Positions 1-7,586 are shown, numbered from the stretch's first letter. The stretch is 64,000 nucleotides of DNA from Gp6-AA40 sp035496255 (GCA_035496255.1 DATJEU010000060.1:1-64000); one strand, 5' to 3'. A program made the numbers and translations. Notes: generated by a model from the sequence alone, not told the origin.

Positions 1-1
1 G

Positions 2-466
2 TTTGCGAATCCGGACGTCACCGAGTACCTGCCGCTCGCCGGGAAGAGCGTGCTTCCCCTCGACGACATCAAGGCTTACCTGGCGCGCGTCGAGACGACC
101 GACCGGCCAGATTTCGCCGTGACGATCGAGCTCATTGGGCAGGGCCCGATCGGTTGCGGCGGCTTCCGGAATTTCGAGACCGATGCGGCCGAACTGAGCC
201 TCGTGCTTGGCGAGCCCTCGTTATGGGGACAAGGCCTCGGGACGGAAGCGATGGAGCTTCTGCTGGCGCTCGCATTCGGGCCGCTGGCCCTGAAGCGGGT
301 ATGGCTGATCGTGCGCGCCGACAACGTGCGAGCGGTGAAGCTGTTTAGGCGAATGGGTCTGGTCGTCGTTGAAACACTGACCGGCGCCTCCTTGGTGGAC
401 GGCACGCCGCGCGACAAGCTGCGCATGGAACTGGCAGCGCCCCGGCTTCGGGACAATCCCGATTGA
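2..466 (+). CDS. GNAT-family N-acetyltransferase, 5'-truncated by the window edge
   Basis: The frame is open from base 2, so the true start lies before the window; about 154 residues are visible. The acetyl-CoA-binding loop of the GNAT fold (GQGLGTEAM, near visible residue 76) is followed by the usual last helix (DNVRAVKLFRRMGL). The opening FANPDVTEYL resembles the N-terminal part of RimJ/RimL-like acetyltransferases, which modify protein N-termini or small amines. The substrate cannot be read from sequence. It converges on the TIGR03435 gene with a 32-base gap. Confidence 0.8.
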   Translation, partial: FANPDVTEYLPLAGKSVLPLDDIKAYLARVETTDRPDFAVTIELIGQGPIGCGGFRNFETDAAELSLVLGEPSLWGQGLGTEAMELLLALAFGPLALKRVWLIVRADNVRAVKLFRRMGLVVVETLTGASLVDGTPRDKLRMELAAPRLRDNPD

Positions 467-498
467 CACCACCCGCCGATGGGCAGCGATGCGTTCCG

Positions 499-1323
499 TC
501 AATTCGGATCCGGCATTCTCACCGCGTCGATCACGAGCACGTCCACCGTCTCTCGCGCGCGCGTCAATTTCAATCCGAGCTGTTCCTGGATCAGCGTGAA
601 GAATGATCCGCTCGCTCCAGAGCCGGGGTCGCCGCCGACGGGACTCGGTCCGACGATTTGAAAATAGCCTTCCAGGCCGGTTCGGTCGATGACCGGTCGA
701 TCGATTGCGCTTTGAAACAGTGATGAAGTGGACGCGAGCGCGCGGAGGCTGATCGCATCGACGAATTCGGACATCGTCGCGGCAGGTATTGTCATTCCGG
801 CGGCGGCGTTGCGGGGAGATAGATCGCAGTCCTTCGGGGGCGTGCCCCCTGCGGTTCGCCATTCGACGCATGGAGCGGACGCGGGGGTGAGTCCAGGGCC
901 AAGCTTTCCCGGTTCTGCAACGGTCAACACGTAGACGTCGACGGTTCGCCGTTCGGTGTGTGTCTGCAGTCCAAAGCGGTCCACGAGGAGGCGCCGCGCC
1001 ATCGCGTTGACTTCGTCAGGCGTTGTGGCGGGATTCATTCGCGCGTCCACATCGAACCGCGCCTCTTTCACCCAGGCGGGTTCGCCAACCACCAGTCCAG
1101 GAAGGTGAAACTCCGGATAGGCAATGACGATGATGTTGAACAGCGTGAGGTCCACGAATCGCCATTGCCCAGGTACTCGCCGCATCGCGCGAATCAACTC
1201 GCCGATCGGGCGGCCAGGCGCGGCCGGTTTCACCGAAGCGACGTCGAACTGTGGTCCCGGCGTTTGTGCCGCAAATGTCTGTGCCGCCAGGACCGCCACT
1301 GCCAGGGGTGTGGTGTAGCGCAC
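499..1323 (-). CDS. TIGR03435-family secreted protein
   Basis: 274 residues. A short signal peptide (hydrophobic stretch near residues 6-18, cleavage around AAQT) is followed by FDVASVKP, the hallmark opening of the TIGR03435 family. That family is expanded in soil Acidobacteriota and has no known function. The rest looks like a globular periplasmic domain ending in a VLVIDAVRMPDPN tail, also typical of the family. It stands alone on the minus strand. Its 5' flank is filled by palindromic repeats (1340-1384). Family assignment is strong; role is unknown. Confidence 0.85.
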   Translation of the reverse strand: MRYTTPLAVAVLAAQTFAAQTPGPQFDVASVKPAAPGRPIGELIRAMRRVPGQWRFVDLTLFNIIVIAYPEFHLPGLVVGEPAWVKEARFDVDARMNPATTPDEVNAMARRLLVDRFGLQTHTERRTVDVYVLTVAEPGKLGPGLTPASAPCVEWRTAGGTPPKDCDLSPRNAAAGMTIPAATMSEFVDAISLRALASTSSLFQSAIDRPVIDRTGLEGYFQIVGPSPVGGDPGSGASGSFFTLIQEQLGLKLTRARETVDVLVIDAVRMPDPN

Positions 1324-1339
1324 GGTGCCTCCAACTCCC

Positions 1340-1384
1340 GGCCGACCTGAAGGTCGGCCTCTACGAGTTGACCTGAAGGTCGGC
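1340..1384. repeat. Tandem TGAA-loop palindromes
   Basis: Copy one is a perfect palindrome: GGCCGACC (1340-1347), loop TGAA (1348-1351), GGTCGGCC (1352-1359). Ten bases later comes a copy with a shortened left arm, GACC-TGAA-GGTCGGC (1370-1384). The loop matches elements at 7587, 14351, 49161 and 57684, while the stem sequence differs each time. Confidence 0.8.
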
Positions 1385-1399
1385 TCACGACTCCGCTCT

Positions 1400-1431
1400 C
1401 GAAATTCGTCAATTCGCGAAATTCGTCAATC
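1400..1431. repeat. Direct repeat in the 3' flank of upp
   Basis: The 14-mer CGAAATTCGTCAAT occurs at 1400-1413 and again at 1417-1430. The 12-mer AATTCGTCAATC (1420-1431) recurs in reverse complement at 33924-33935, in the trpC-trpF spacer, so this is a dispersed intergenic repeat word rather than chance. Confidence 0.6.
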
Positions 1432-1451
1432 GTCGATTCTCGAACACTCCC

Positions 1452-2081
1452 TTACAACGTTCCGTACAACCGATCGCCGAAGTCGCCCAGGCCGGGGACG
1501 ATGTACTTGTGGGCGTTGAGTTCGCGATCGACAACCGGCGTGTAGATGATGACGTCAGGATGATGCTGCTCCACGAGCGCCACGCCGTCCGGGGCCGAGA
1601 CGATGCAGATCAGGCGAATCGTCCGTGCACCCGCGGCTTTCAGCAGATCGATCGCGGCGACGGCGCTGCCGCCGGTGGCGAGCATCGGATCGATCATCAG
1701 CACGAAGCTGTCCCGCAGGTTGGGCGGCAGCTTCGAGTAGTACTTCGAGGCGATGGCCGTCGCTTCGTCGCGCTGCAGGCCGATGTGGCCGACGCGTGCA
1801 GCCGGCAGCAATTCGAGAACAGCATCCAGCATCCCGAGTCCGGCCCGCAGGACCGGCACCACGACGACATCGCCCTTGACGGCGCGGCCGGCAGCCGGCC
1901 CGAGCGGGGTCTGGACGGTGGTGGCGGCCGACGGCACCTCTTTCAGCGCCTCCGCGGCGAGTAACACGCTGATGCGGTTGGCGGCGCGCCGGAACGCCGG
2001 CGGCGCCGTCGTCTTGTCGCGCAGCTCGATGAGCGCGTCGTGGACGAGCGGATGCTCGATAACGTGCAGGGGCACGCGCAC
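1452..2081 (-). CDS. upp: Uracil phosphoribosyltransferase
   Basis: 209 residues, the usual length. Converts uracil and PRPP to UMP in pyrimidine salvage, in the cytoplasm. The PRPP site is visible as MIDPMLATGGSA (about residues 129-140), and the C-terminus ends in GLGDFGDRLYGTL, the conserved uracil-binding GDFGDR motif. The start is GTG at 2081, giving MRVPLHVIEHPLV, which aligns with the family N-terminus; an ATG two bases upstream is out of frame. It is divergent from the amidohydrolase gene, so both promoters share a very small space. Confidence 0.95.
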   Translation of the reverse strand: MRVPLHVIEHPLVHDALIELRDKTTAPPAFRRAANRISVLLAAEALKEVPSAATTVQTPLGPAAGRAVKGDVVVVPVLRAGLGMLDAVLELLPAARVGHIGLQRDEATAIASKYYSKLPPNLRDSFVLMIDPMLATGGSAVAAIDLLKAAGARTIRLICIVSAPDGVALVEQHHPDVIIYTPVVDRELNAHKYIVPGLGDFGDRLYGTL

Positions 2082-2107
2082 ATAGTATCTCGGTGTACAT
2101 TCAGCCC

Positions 2108-3529
2108 ATGCGACCCCGAACCTGGCTGGCCGTTCTCGCCGTCATGGTGGTGGTCAGCCTGGCCGGCCTTCGCACCCAACAGCAGGGGCCCCGGCAGGTG
2201 GCACTGGTGGTTACCGGTGGCACTGTGGTGACCGTCGATCCGAATCACCGGGTCATCCCGAACGGCGCCGTGGCGATTGACGGTACCGACATCGTTGCCG
2301 TCGATACGGCAGACGCCATTCGCCGGCAGTTCCGCCCGCGGGACACCGTCGACGCGACCGGACAGGTCGTGATGCCCGGCCTGATCAACACACACACGCA
2401 CGCGGCGATGACGTTGTTCCGCGGACTGGCGGACGACCTCTCGCTGATGGAGTGGTTGAACAACTACATCTTTCCGGCCGAGGCGAAGATGGTGTCGCCC
2501 GCCTTCGTTCGTGCCGGCACGCGGCTCGCCGCGCTCGAAATGATCCAGTCGGGGACGACGACATTCGCCGACATGTATTACTTCGAGGAAGAAGTCGCAC
2601 GTGAGACGCGTGCCGCAGGCATGCGCGGTGTGCTGGGCCAGACGGTGATCCAGTTTCCGGTGGCGGATGCGAAGACACCGGCGGACGGATTGGCGAGAGC
2701 CGAGGCGTTCATCAAGGAGTTCAAGGGCGATCCGCTGATTACGCCGGCGGTGGCGCCACATGCGCTGTATACGCTGGACGGACCGACGCTGAAGGCCGCG
2801 CGCGATCTCTCACGCCGCTACAACGTGCCGACGTTGATCCATCTCGCGGAAACCCGTGACGAAGTCAAGACGGCGCAGGAGCGCCACGCGACGTCACCGG
2901 TGGCCTATCTCGACAGCCTTGGATTCTTCGGGCCCGGTGTCCTGGCGGCGCATGGTATTTATGTCTCGGAGTCGGAGATGCCGCTGCTGAAGGAGAAGGG
3001 CGTCGGCATCTCGCACAATCCCGAAAGCAACATGAAGCTGGCCAGCGGCATCGCGCCGGTCACCGCCTACCTGCGGGCGGGAGTCGCTATTGGCCTCGGC
3101 ACCGACGGTGCCGCCAGCAACAACGACCTGGACATGTTCGAAGCAATGCGCATGGCCTCGCTGCTGCAGAAGGTCCAGACGAACGACCCGACGGCGGTCA
3201 GCGCGCAGACGGCGATCGACATGGCAACCATCGGCGGTGCGCGCGCGATGGGCATGGACAAGCAGATCGGGTCACTCGAGCCTGGCAAACACGCCGATCT
3301 GATCGTCGTGAATATGAGCGCGGCCAGGCAGACGCCCATGTACGATCCGATCTCCCATCTGGTGTATGTGACCCGGGGCGATGACGTCCGGACCACGATC
3401 GTCAATGGCAAGGTGCTGATGCGGGACCGCAAGATGCTGACGCTGGACGAGGACGCGATCCTGCGTGACGCGCGCATGTGGGCCGACAAAGTGCGGGCAG
3501 CAGTGACGCCGCAGAAGAAGGCGTCGTGA
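2108..3529 (+). CDS. Amidohydrolase, MTA/SAH-deaminase-like, with signal peptide
   Basis: 473 residues from ATG 2108; an upstream in-frame GTG at 2093 would add five. It is a TRZ/ATZ/MtaD-type metal-dependent hydrolase: NTHTHAAMT gives the HxH metal ligands, followed by APHALYT, HLAETRDE and the metal-binding Asp in LGTDGAASNND. The C-terminal small domain ends with EPGKHADLIVV. Relatives deaminate S-adenosylhomocysteine, methylthioadenosine or adenosine. Oddly, it opens with a clear signal sequence (RTWLAVLAVMVVVSLAG), whereas MtaD enzymes are cytoplasmic. Its neighbours upp and hpt suggest purine/pyrimidine salvage. The exact substrate is not determined. Confidence 0.85.
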   Translation: MRPRTWLAVLAVMVVVSLAGLRTQQQGPRQVALVVTGGTVVTVDPNHRVIPNGAVAIDGTDIVAVDTADAIRRQFRPRDTVDATGQVVMPGLINTHTHAAMTLFRGLADDLSLMEWLNNYIFPAEAKMVSPAFVRAGTRLAALEMIQSGTTTFADMYYFEEEVARETRAAGMRGVLGQTVIQFPVADAKTPADGLARAEAFIKEFKGDPLITPAVAPHALYTLDGPTLKAARDLSRRYNVPTLIHLAETRDEVKTAQERHATSPVAYLDSLGFFGPGVLAAHGIYVSESEMPLLKEKGVGISHNPESNMKLASGIAPVTAYLRAGVAIGLGTDGAASNNDLDMFEAMRMASLLQKVQTNDPTAVSAQTAIDMATIGGARAMGMDKQIGSLEPGKHADLIVVNMSAARQTPMYDPISHLVYVTRGDDVRTTIVNGKVLMRDRKMLTLDEDAILRDARMWADKVRAAVTPQKKAS

Positions 3530-4353
3530 GGATCGCGGCGCGGCTCGCGTGGTCCGTTGCACTCGTCTTCGCCGTGGTGCGCCCGGCGGTGGCGCAGAAA
3601 GTCGAGGTCACCGACCTCGTCTCGCGCATGGGCGCGTATATCAATTCATTTGTCGACGGTTTCTCGAACGTCGTCGCCGAGGAAACCTATCAGCAGGAGA
3701 TCAGTTCACCGCACCGCAAGCGCCAGCTCAAGTCGGACCTGATGCTCGTCAAATACCCTGGCGCCGACGGCTGGCTGATGTTCCGCGACACCTTCGAGGT
3801 GGACGGGAAGGACGTCCGCGGCGGACCGGAGCGGCTGACCAGATTGTTCGTCGATCCTCCGGAAAGTGCGCTTCGGCGCGCCCGTGAAATCAGCGGCGAG
3901 AGCGCCAGATACAATCTCGCCAACATCGGCACGGTCAACAACCCGCTGCTGGTGCTGGCGCTGATGCAGCCCGCTTATCACGATCGCTTTCGGTTCACAT
4001 TGGGGAACATCGAGAAGTCGATGGGTCCGGACGTTCGTATTCTGCAGTTCCAGGAATATCGCTCGCCGTCGATCATCAAGGTGGACGGAAACAACGACGT
4101 CTTCACCTACGGACTGATCTGGCTCGAGCAGGCCACCGGTCACGTCCTGAAGACGCAACTGAAGATGGGCCGCCGCGACAGCGGTATCCAGATCGAAACG
4201 CAGTTCAAGCCGGATCCGGAGCTCGGGATCATCGTGCCGACGTCAATGAAAGAGTGGTACCCGGACGGCACTGGCGGCGATATCACCGGCACGGCCAGCT
4301 ATGGCCGCTTCCGCCGGTTCTCCGTGAGCACGGACGAAACGATCAAGAAGTGA
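3526..4353 (+). CDS. Secreted protein of unknown function
   Basis: 275 residues from GTG 3526, which overlaps the amidohydrolase stop as GTGA and so implies translational coupling. Signal peptide (ARLAWSVALVFAVVRPAVAQ) and then a helical segment with VVAEETYQQE, followed by a beta-rich region that could be a LolA-like half-barrel, though this is a guess from pattern only. No catalytic motif was recognised. Its 3' end overlaps the convergent hpt gene by 11 bases. Confidence 0.7.
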   Translation: MRIAARLAWSVALVFAVVRPAVAQKVEVTDLVSRMGAYINSFVDGFSNVVAEETYQQEISSPHRKRQLKSDLMLVKYPGADGWLMFRDTFEVDGKDVRGGPERLTRLFVDPPESALRRAREISGESARYNLANIGTVNNPLLVLALMQPAYHDRFRFTLGNIEKSMGPDVRILQFQEYRSPSIIKVDGNNDVFTYGLIWLEQATGHVLKTQLKMGRRDSGIQIETQFKPDPELGIIVPTSMKEWYPDGTGGDITGTASYGRFRRFSVSTDETIKK

Positions 4354-4849
4354 CGACGCCGATATAGGGCAGGTTGCGGTAGCGCTCGGCGTAATCCAAT
4401 CCGTACCCCACCACGAACTTGTCTTCGATCGTGAAGCCGATATATTCGACCTTCACGTTCACCTTTCGCCGTGCTGGCTTGCTCAACAGGCAGGCGGTGC
4501 GCAATGTCCGCGGCGATCGCGCCAGCAGGATCTCCTGCAGATAAATCAACGTCAGGCCGGTATCGACGATGTCTTCGATGATGACGACATCGCGGCCTTC
4601 GATGCTCGTGCCGAGGTCCTTCAGTACCTGCACCTGGCCGGAGGATTTAGTCCCGCTGCCATAGCTCGAAAGGGCCATGAAGTCGAGCGTCACCTCGCCG
4701 TCCATGGCGCGCGCCAGGTCGCTCATGAACATGAACGCGCCTTTGAGGACGCAGACGAAGTGCACGCCGTCGGGATGGTCCGCCTTGATCTCCTGCGCGA
4801 GCGTGCGCACCCGTGACTGAATTTGATCGCTCGAAAGCAGCGCCTGCAT
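4343..4849 (-). CDS. hpt: Hypoxanthine phosphoribosyltransferase
   Basis: 168 residues, close to the usual 170-180. It salvages hypoxanthine (and probably guanine) with PRPP to give IMP/GMP. The PRPP motif VVIIEDIVDTGLT lies at about residues 88-100, with the upstream KGAFMF loop and the C-terminal FVVGYGLDYAERYRNLPYIG block typical of Hpt. ATG at 4849 matches the family N-terminus; the frame stays open far upstream, but that part is a high-GC shadow. It is divergent from the RpiB-like gene with a 42-base spacer. Confidence 0.95.
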   Translation of the reverse strand: MQALLSSDQIQSRVRTLAQEIKADHPDGVHFVCVLKGAFMFMSDLARAMDGEVTLDFMALSSYGSGTKSSGQVQVLKDLGTSIEGRDVVIIEDIVDTGLTLIYLQEILLARSPRTLRTACLLSKPARRKVNVKVEYIGFTIEDKFVVGYGLDYAERYRNLPYIGVVTS

Positions 4850-4891
4850 GTTTTGGGAGTAAGGATGCAAAGGGTAACATAGCGAACCGCT

Positions 4892-5536
4892 GTGAAACGG
4901 TTTCAGATGGTCACCGAAGCGGACGCCCGCGTCCTCGAGTACGGCACGACGATCGTGCTGGCGGCTGGTGGCCACATTACACCGCTTGCGCAGGACACGC
5001 TGCACGAACGGCGAATCAGCGTCGTTCGCGACGGCACCGATGCCGATGCGGCGGACCTCGCGCCGCGCGCTGAGATTCGCACGGTGGCCATCGCCGGTGA
5101 TCACACGTCGCTGGCGTTGAAAGGCGCGATCGTCCAACACCTGCGTGGCCGCGGCCTGGCTGCGCACGATCTGGGTACCTCCACCAGCGATCCGGTCGAC
5201 TATCCCGATACGGCGGCGGCCGCGGCGATCCAGGTGGCGCGCGGAGAGGCCGACGCCGGCGTGGTCATCGACGGCGCCGGTCTGGGATCGACGATCGCCG
5301 CCAACAAGATCGCCGGCGTGCGCGCGGCCATGTGCACGACGCAGACGCTGGCGCGCTATGCGCGGCAGCACAACGGCGCCAACGTGCTCGCGCTCGGCTC
5401 GACACTGATGACGCGTGAGGAGGCGATTGCCATCCTCGATACGTTCATCGATACGCCGATGCGCGAGGCTCGTTACATCCGGCGTCTCGCGAAGATTCGC
5501 GACCTCGAACTGCGCGCGCCCGACTCGAAGCGCTGA
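4892..5536 (+). CDS. RpiB/LacAB-family protein with microcompartment-type N-terminus and altered active site
   Basis: 214 residues from GTG 4892 (ATG 4907 is an alternative). Residues from about 68 on follow ribose-5-phosphate isomerase B: AGDHTSLALK, DYPDTA, TIAANKIAGVRAAMC and ARQHNGANVLALGS. The catalytic Cys of the CGTGIG motif is replaced by Asp (DGAGLG). The Glu used by the mycobacterial variant is also absent, so the chemistry may differ. The first ~65 residues (VTEADARVLEYG ... HITPLAQDTLHERRI) are not part of RpiB; they resemble the start of EutT-like microcompartment proteins. It overlaps deoC by one base (TGATG). Confidence 0.8.
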   Translation: MKRFQMVTEADARVLEYGTTIVLAAGGHITPLAQDTLHERRISVVRDGTDADAADLAPRAEIRTVAIAGDHTSLALKGAIVQHLRGRGLAAHDLGTSTSDPVDYPDTAAAAAIQVARGEADAGVVIDGAGLGSTIAANKIAGVRAAMCTTQTLARYARQHNGANVLALGSTLMTREEAIAILDTFIDTPMREARYIRRLAKIRDLELRAPDSKR

Positions 5537-6432
5537 TGCCGCCGGTCGATCTCCAGCGTCTCATCCAGGTCATCGTCGAGGAGCTCGCCGCCGCGGGTAC
5601 GACGAGGACGTTCGGCGACGCCGCCGGGCATCCGTCGCGCTGCGCGTGTCACGCACTGGCCTACGAGTGCTGCCCGGATCGCGTGCGCGGCGTGATTGAG
5701 GCCGGTGCCGATCGACTTGGGCTGCACGCCGCCGGCGGGGCCACCGGCGACGTCGCGCGCATGATCGACCACACGCTGCTCAAGCCGGACGCGACGCGCG
5801 GCGACATCGAGACGCTGTGCCGCGAGGCCATCGAATATCGCTTTGCCAGCGTATGCGTGAACCCGACGTGGGCGTCGACGTGCGCGGCGCGGCTCCGAGA
5901 CAGCCACGTCAAGGTGTGCACGGTCATCGGCTTTCCGCTTGGAGCGACGACGGCGGATACGAAGCACTTCGAAACGCGGCGGGCCATCTTCGACGGCGCC
6001 CGCGAGATCGACATGGTGATCAACATCGGCGCCCTGAAGTCGGGCGATGTCCGCACGGTCGAACGCGACATCGAGGCGGTGACCACGCCCTGCCGCGAAG
6101 CGGCGGTGTTGAGCAAGGTCATCATCGAAACGGCGCTGTTGACCGACGAGGAAAAGATCACCGCCTGCACGCTGGCGAAGGCGGCCGGAGCGGATTACGT
6201 CAAGACATCGACCGGCTTTGCCGGCGGGGGCGCCACAGCCGCCGATGTGGCGCTGATGCGTCGTGTGGTCGGTGACGAGATGGGCGTGAAGGCGTCCGGT
6301 GGGGTCCGCGATCTCGAGGGACTGAAAGCGATGGTCGCCGCGGGCGCCACGCGCATCGGCGCGAGCGCGGGTGTGAGGATTGTGCAGCAGTCGCGGGGGC
6401 AGCAGGCCGCCGCGTCCACGAAAGCCTATTGA
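5536..6432 (+). CDS. deoC: Deoxyribose-phosphate aldolase with N-terminal encapsulation-like extension
   Basis: 298 residues against about 220-260 for ordinary DeoC. It cleaves 2-deoxyribose-5-phosphate to glyceraldehyde-3-phosphate and acetaldehyde. The Schiff-base Lys is in GADYVKTSTGF and the second Lys in GVKASGGVRD; EIDMVINIGAL carries the catalytic Asp. The first ~72 residues are extra: an amphipathic helix (VDLQRLIQVIVEELAAA), a Cys-rich patch (CACHALAYECC) and a GADRLG turn, as on aldolases targeted to microcompartments. No shell-protein gene is in the window. The SD-preceded basic protein follows in the same operon. Confidence 0.9.
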   Translation: MPPVDLQRLIQVIVEELAAAGTTRTFGDAAGHPSRCACHALAYECCPDRVRGVIEAGADRLGLHAAGGATGDVARMIDHTLLKPDATRGDIETLCREAIEYRFASVCVNPTWASTCAARLRDSHVKVCTVIGFPLGATTADTKHFETRRAIFDGAREIDMVINIGALKSGDVRTVERDIEAVTTPCREAAVLSKVIIETALLTDEEKITACTLAKAAGADYVKTSTGFAGGGATAADVALMRRVVGDEMGVKASGGVRDLEGLKAMVAAGATRIGASAGVRIVQQSRGQQAAASTKAY

Positions 6433-6441
6433 GGAGGATCG

Positions 6442-6747
6442 ATGGCAAACCTGAATGCGGAGCAGCTCCGGCGCCTGGCGCGCCTGGGCGCCATGGCGCG
6501 GCTCGAACAGATTCGCGATGAAGAGGCTGGGATCCGCGCAGAGTTCCCGGAGCTGTTCGCCGGGTCGCGCGGTGGCCGCAGGCAGGCCCGCGGCGGCCGG
6601 AAGGCCAATGCCGATGGCGCCGCCGGTGCCGGTGGCAAGCGTCGGCGCCGCCGGCGTCCTCCGATGTCCGCGGCGGCACGGAAGGCCGTGGGGGAACGGA
6701 TGCGGAAGTACTGGGCCGAGCGCCGAAGAGCGAAGGGCGCGAAGTAG
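6442..6747 (+). CDS. Small, very basic protein with C-terminal MSAAARK motif
   Basis: 101 residues, preceded by a strong ribosome-binding site (GGAGG, 6433-6437) five bases before ATG 6442, so it is very likely translated with deoC. The first 45 residues are an acidic/basic helix; a Gly/Ala/Arg linker with a KRRRRRR run follows, then PPMSAAARKAVGERMRKYWAERRRAK. This C-terminal motif occurs on small putative nucleic-acid-binding proteins of several phyla. A histone-like or DNA/RNA-binding role is inferred from charge only. Confidence 0.7.
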   Translation: MANLNAEQLRRLARLGAMARLEQIRDEEAGIRAEFPELFAGSRGGRRQARGGRKANADGAAGAGGKRRRRRRPPMSAAARKAVGERMRKYWAERRRAKGAK

Positions 6748-6748
6748 C

Positions 6749-7429
6749 GTGATCACTGGCGCGCGGCCGGCCCTGGCAGCGATCGCGCTGCTGGTCGCCG
6801 CGCTGGCGCCGGCCGTCGCCCACGCCCAGGGCCTTCGGCCGAAGCCGCCGGGCCCGTTCGTGATCGATCTGCACGGGGCGACGGTCGGTACGCCGCGGCT
6901 ACTGCAGTTTTATCCCCCGATACCGGGCGGCACGCAGGTGCCGGCGCGCGGGTTCGGCTTCGAAGCCGGCGCCCATGTCTACCCGATTGCCTGGGGATCG
7001 CGTCGCATTGGTGTCGGCGTCGACGCGTTCCTGAGCCGCGCCACGGCGTCGACGCCGACGCCCGCGCCGGCGCCGGCGAGCACCACGACGACCGACTCCT
7101 CGTCGAGTTCGAGTACCGACAACCCGGCATCAACGGCGGTCGCGTATCCAGATATCAAGGTGACGACCACGGTCCTGATGCCGTCGGTCTCGTTGAATTT
7201 CGGGACGTCCGCCGGCTGGAGCTACCTGGCGCTTGGCGCCGGACCGGTACGGCTGCGGAGCGAGGCGACGGGCGCGGGGGAGTTGACCACGTCGAAGCTG
7301 TCGGTCAGTGTCGGCGCCGGCGCGCGATGGTTCATGAACGATCACCTGGGTGTGGGATTCGACCTTCGCCTGCTGACGTTCTCGACGCGCGCGCTCTTTG
7401 CCGCGTCAGCCGGGTTTTCGTTGAAATGA
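6749..7429 (+). CDS. Outer-membrane beta-barrel-like protein
   Basis: 226 residues from GTG 6749, two bases after the previous stop. The signal peptide ends at AVAHAQG. The mature part has alternating strands rich in aromatic/Gly residues, and ends in strand-like FDLRLLTFSTRALFAASAGFSLK with terminal aromatic/hydrophobic residues, typical of a beta-barrel. A low-complexity loop of Pro/Ser/Thr (about residues 105-130) interrupts it. The frame is open upstream of 6749, but that part is a shadow of the basic protein. Function is unknown. Confidence 0.7.
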   Translation: MITGARPALAAIALLVAALAPAVAHAQGLRPKPPGPFVIDLHGATVGTPRLLQFYPPIPGGTQVPARGFGFEAGAHVYPIAWGSRRIGVGVDAFLSRATASTPTPAPAPASTTTTDSSSSSSTDNPASTAVAYPDIKVTTTVLMPSVSLNFGTSAGWSYLALGAGPVRLRSEATGAGELTTSKLSVSVGAGARWFMNDHLGVGFDLRLLTFSTRALFAASAGFSLK

Positions 7430-7430
7430 T

Positions 7431-7502
7431 CCCTGTAGGGCGCATCCTGCTTTGTAGATGCGCCACGCGGCCGGTCTATAAAGCAAGACCGGCCCTGCAG
7501 GG
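7431..7502. repeat. Compound palindrome: two hairpins inside an outer stem, next to tRNA-Gly
   Basis: Outer arms CCCTGTAG (7431-7438) and CTGCAGGG (7495-7502) enclose two perfect hairpins. Hairpin one is GGCGCATC (7439-7446)/GATGCGCC (7457-7464). Hairpin two is GGCCGGTCT (7469-7477)/AGACCGGCC (7486-7494). Their loops contain TGCTTT and AAAGCA, which are complementary and could kiss. It starts one base after the barrel-gene stop and ends four bases from the tRNA CCA end. Confidence 0.8.
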
Positions 7503-7506
7503 AAAA

Positions 7507-7581
7507 TGGAGCGGGAGACGGGGATCGAACCCGCGACATCAAGCTTGGGAAGCTTGCGTTCTACCGCTGAACTACTCCCGC
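7507..7581 (-). tRNA. tRNA-Gly (anticodon CCC), CCA encoded
   Basis: Read on the minus strand, acceptor GCGGGAG pairs with CTCCCGC. The D arm contains AGCGGTA, the anticodon stem is CAAGC/GCTTG with loop TTCCCAA (anticodon CCC, reading GGG), and the T arm contains TTCGATC. The discriminator is U, and CCA is encoded at 7507-7509. The mature body is 72 nt (7510-7581). It sits between two palindromic elements. Confidence 0.95.
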
Positions 7582-7586
7582 ATGCA

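Noticed and set aside
4850..5371. Upstream extension of the hpt frame
   Set aside because: Open only because it lies antisense to the RpiB-like gene; the family N-terminus fits ATG 4849.
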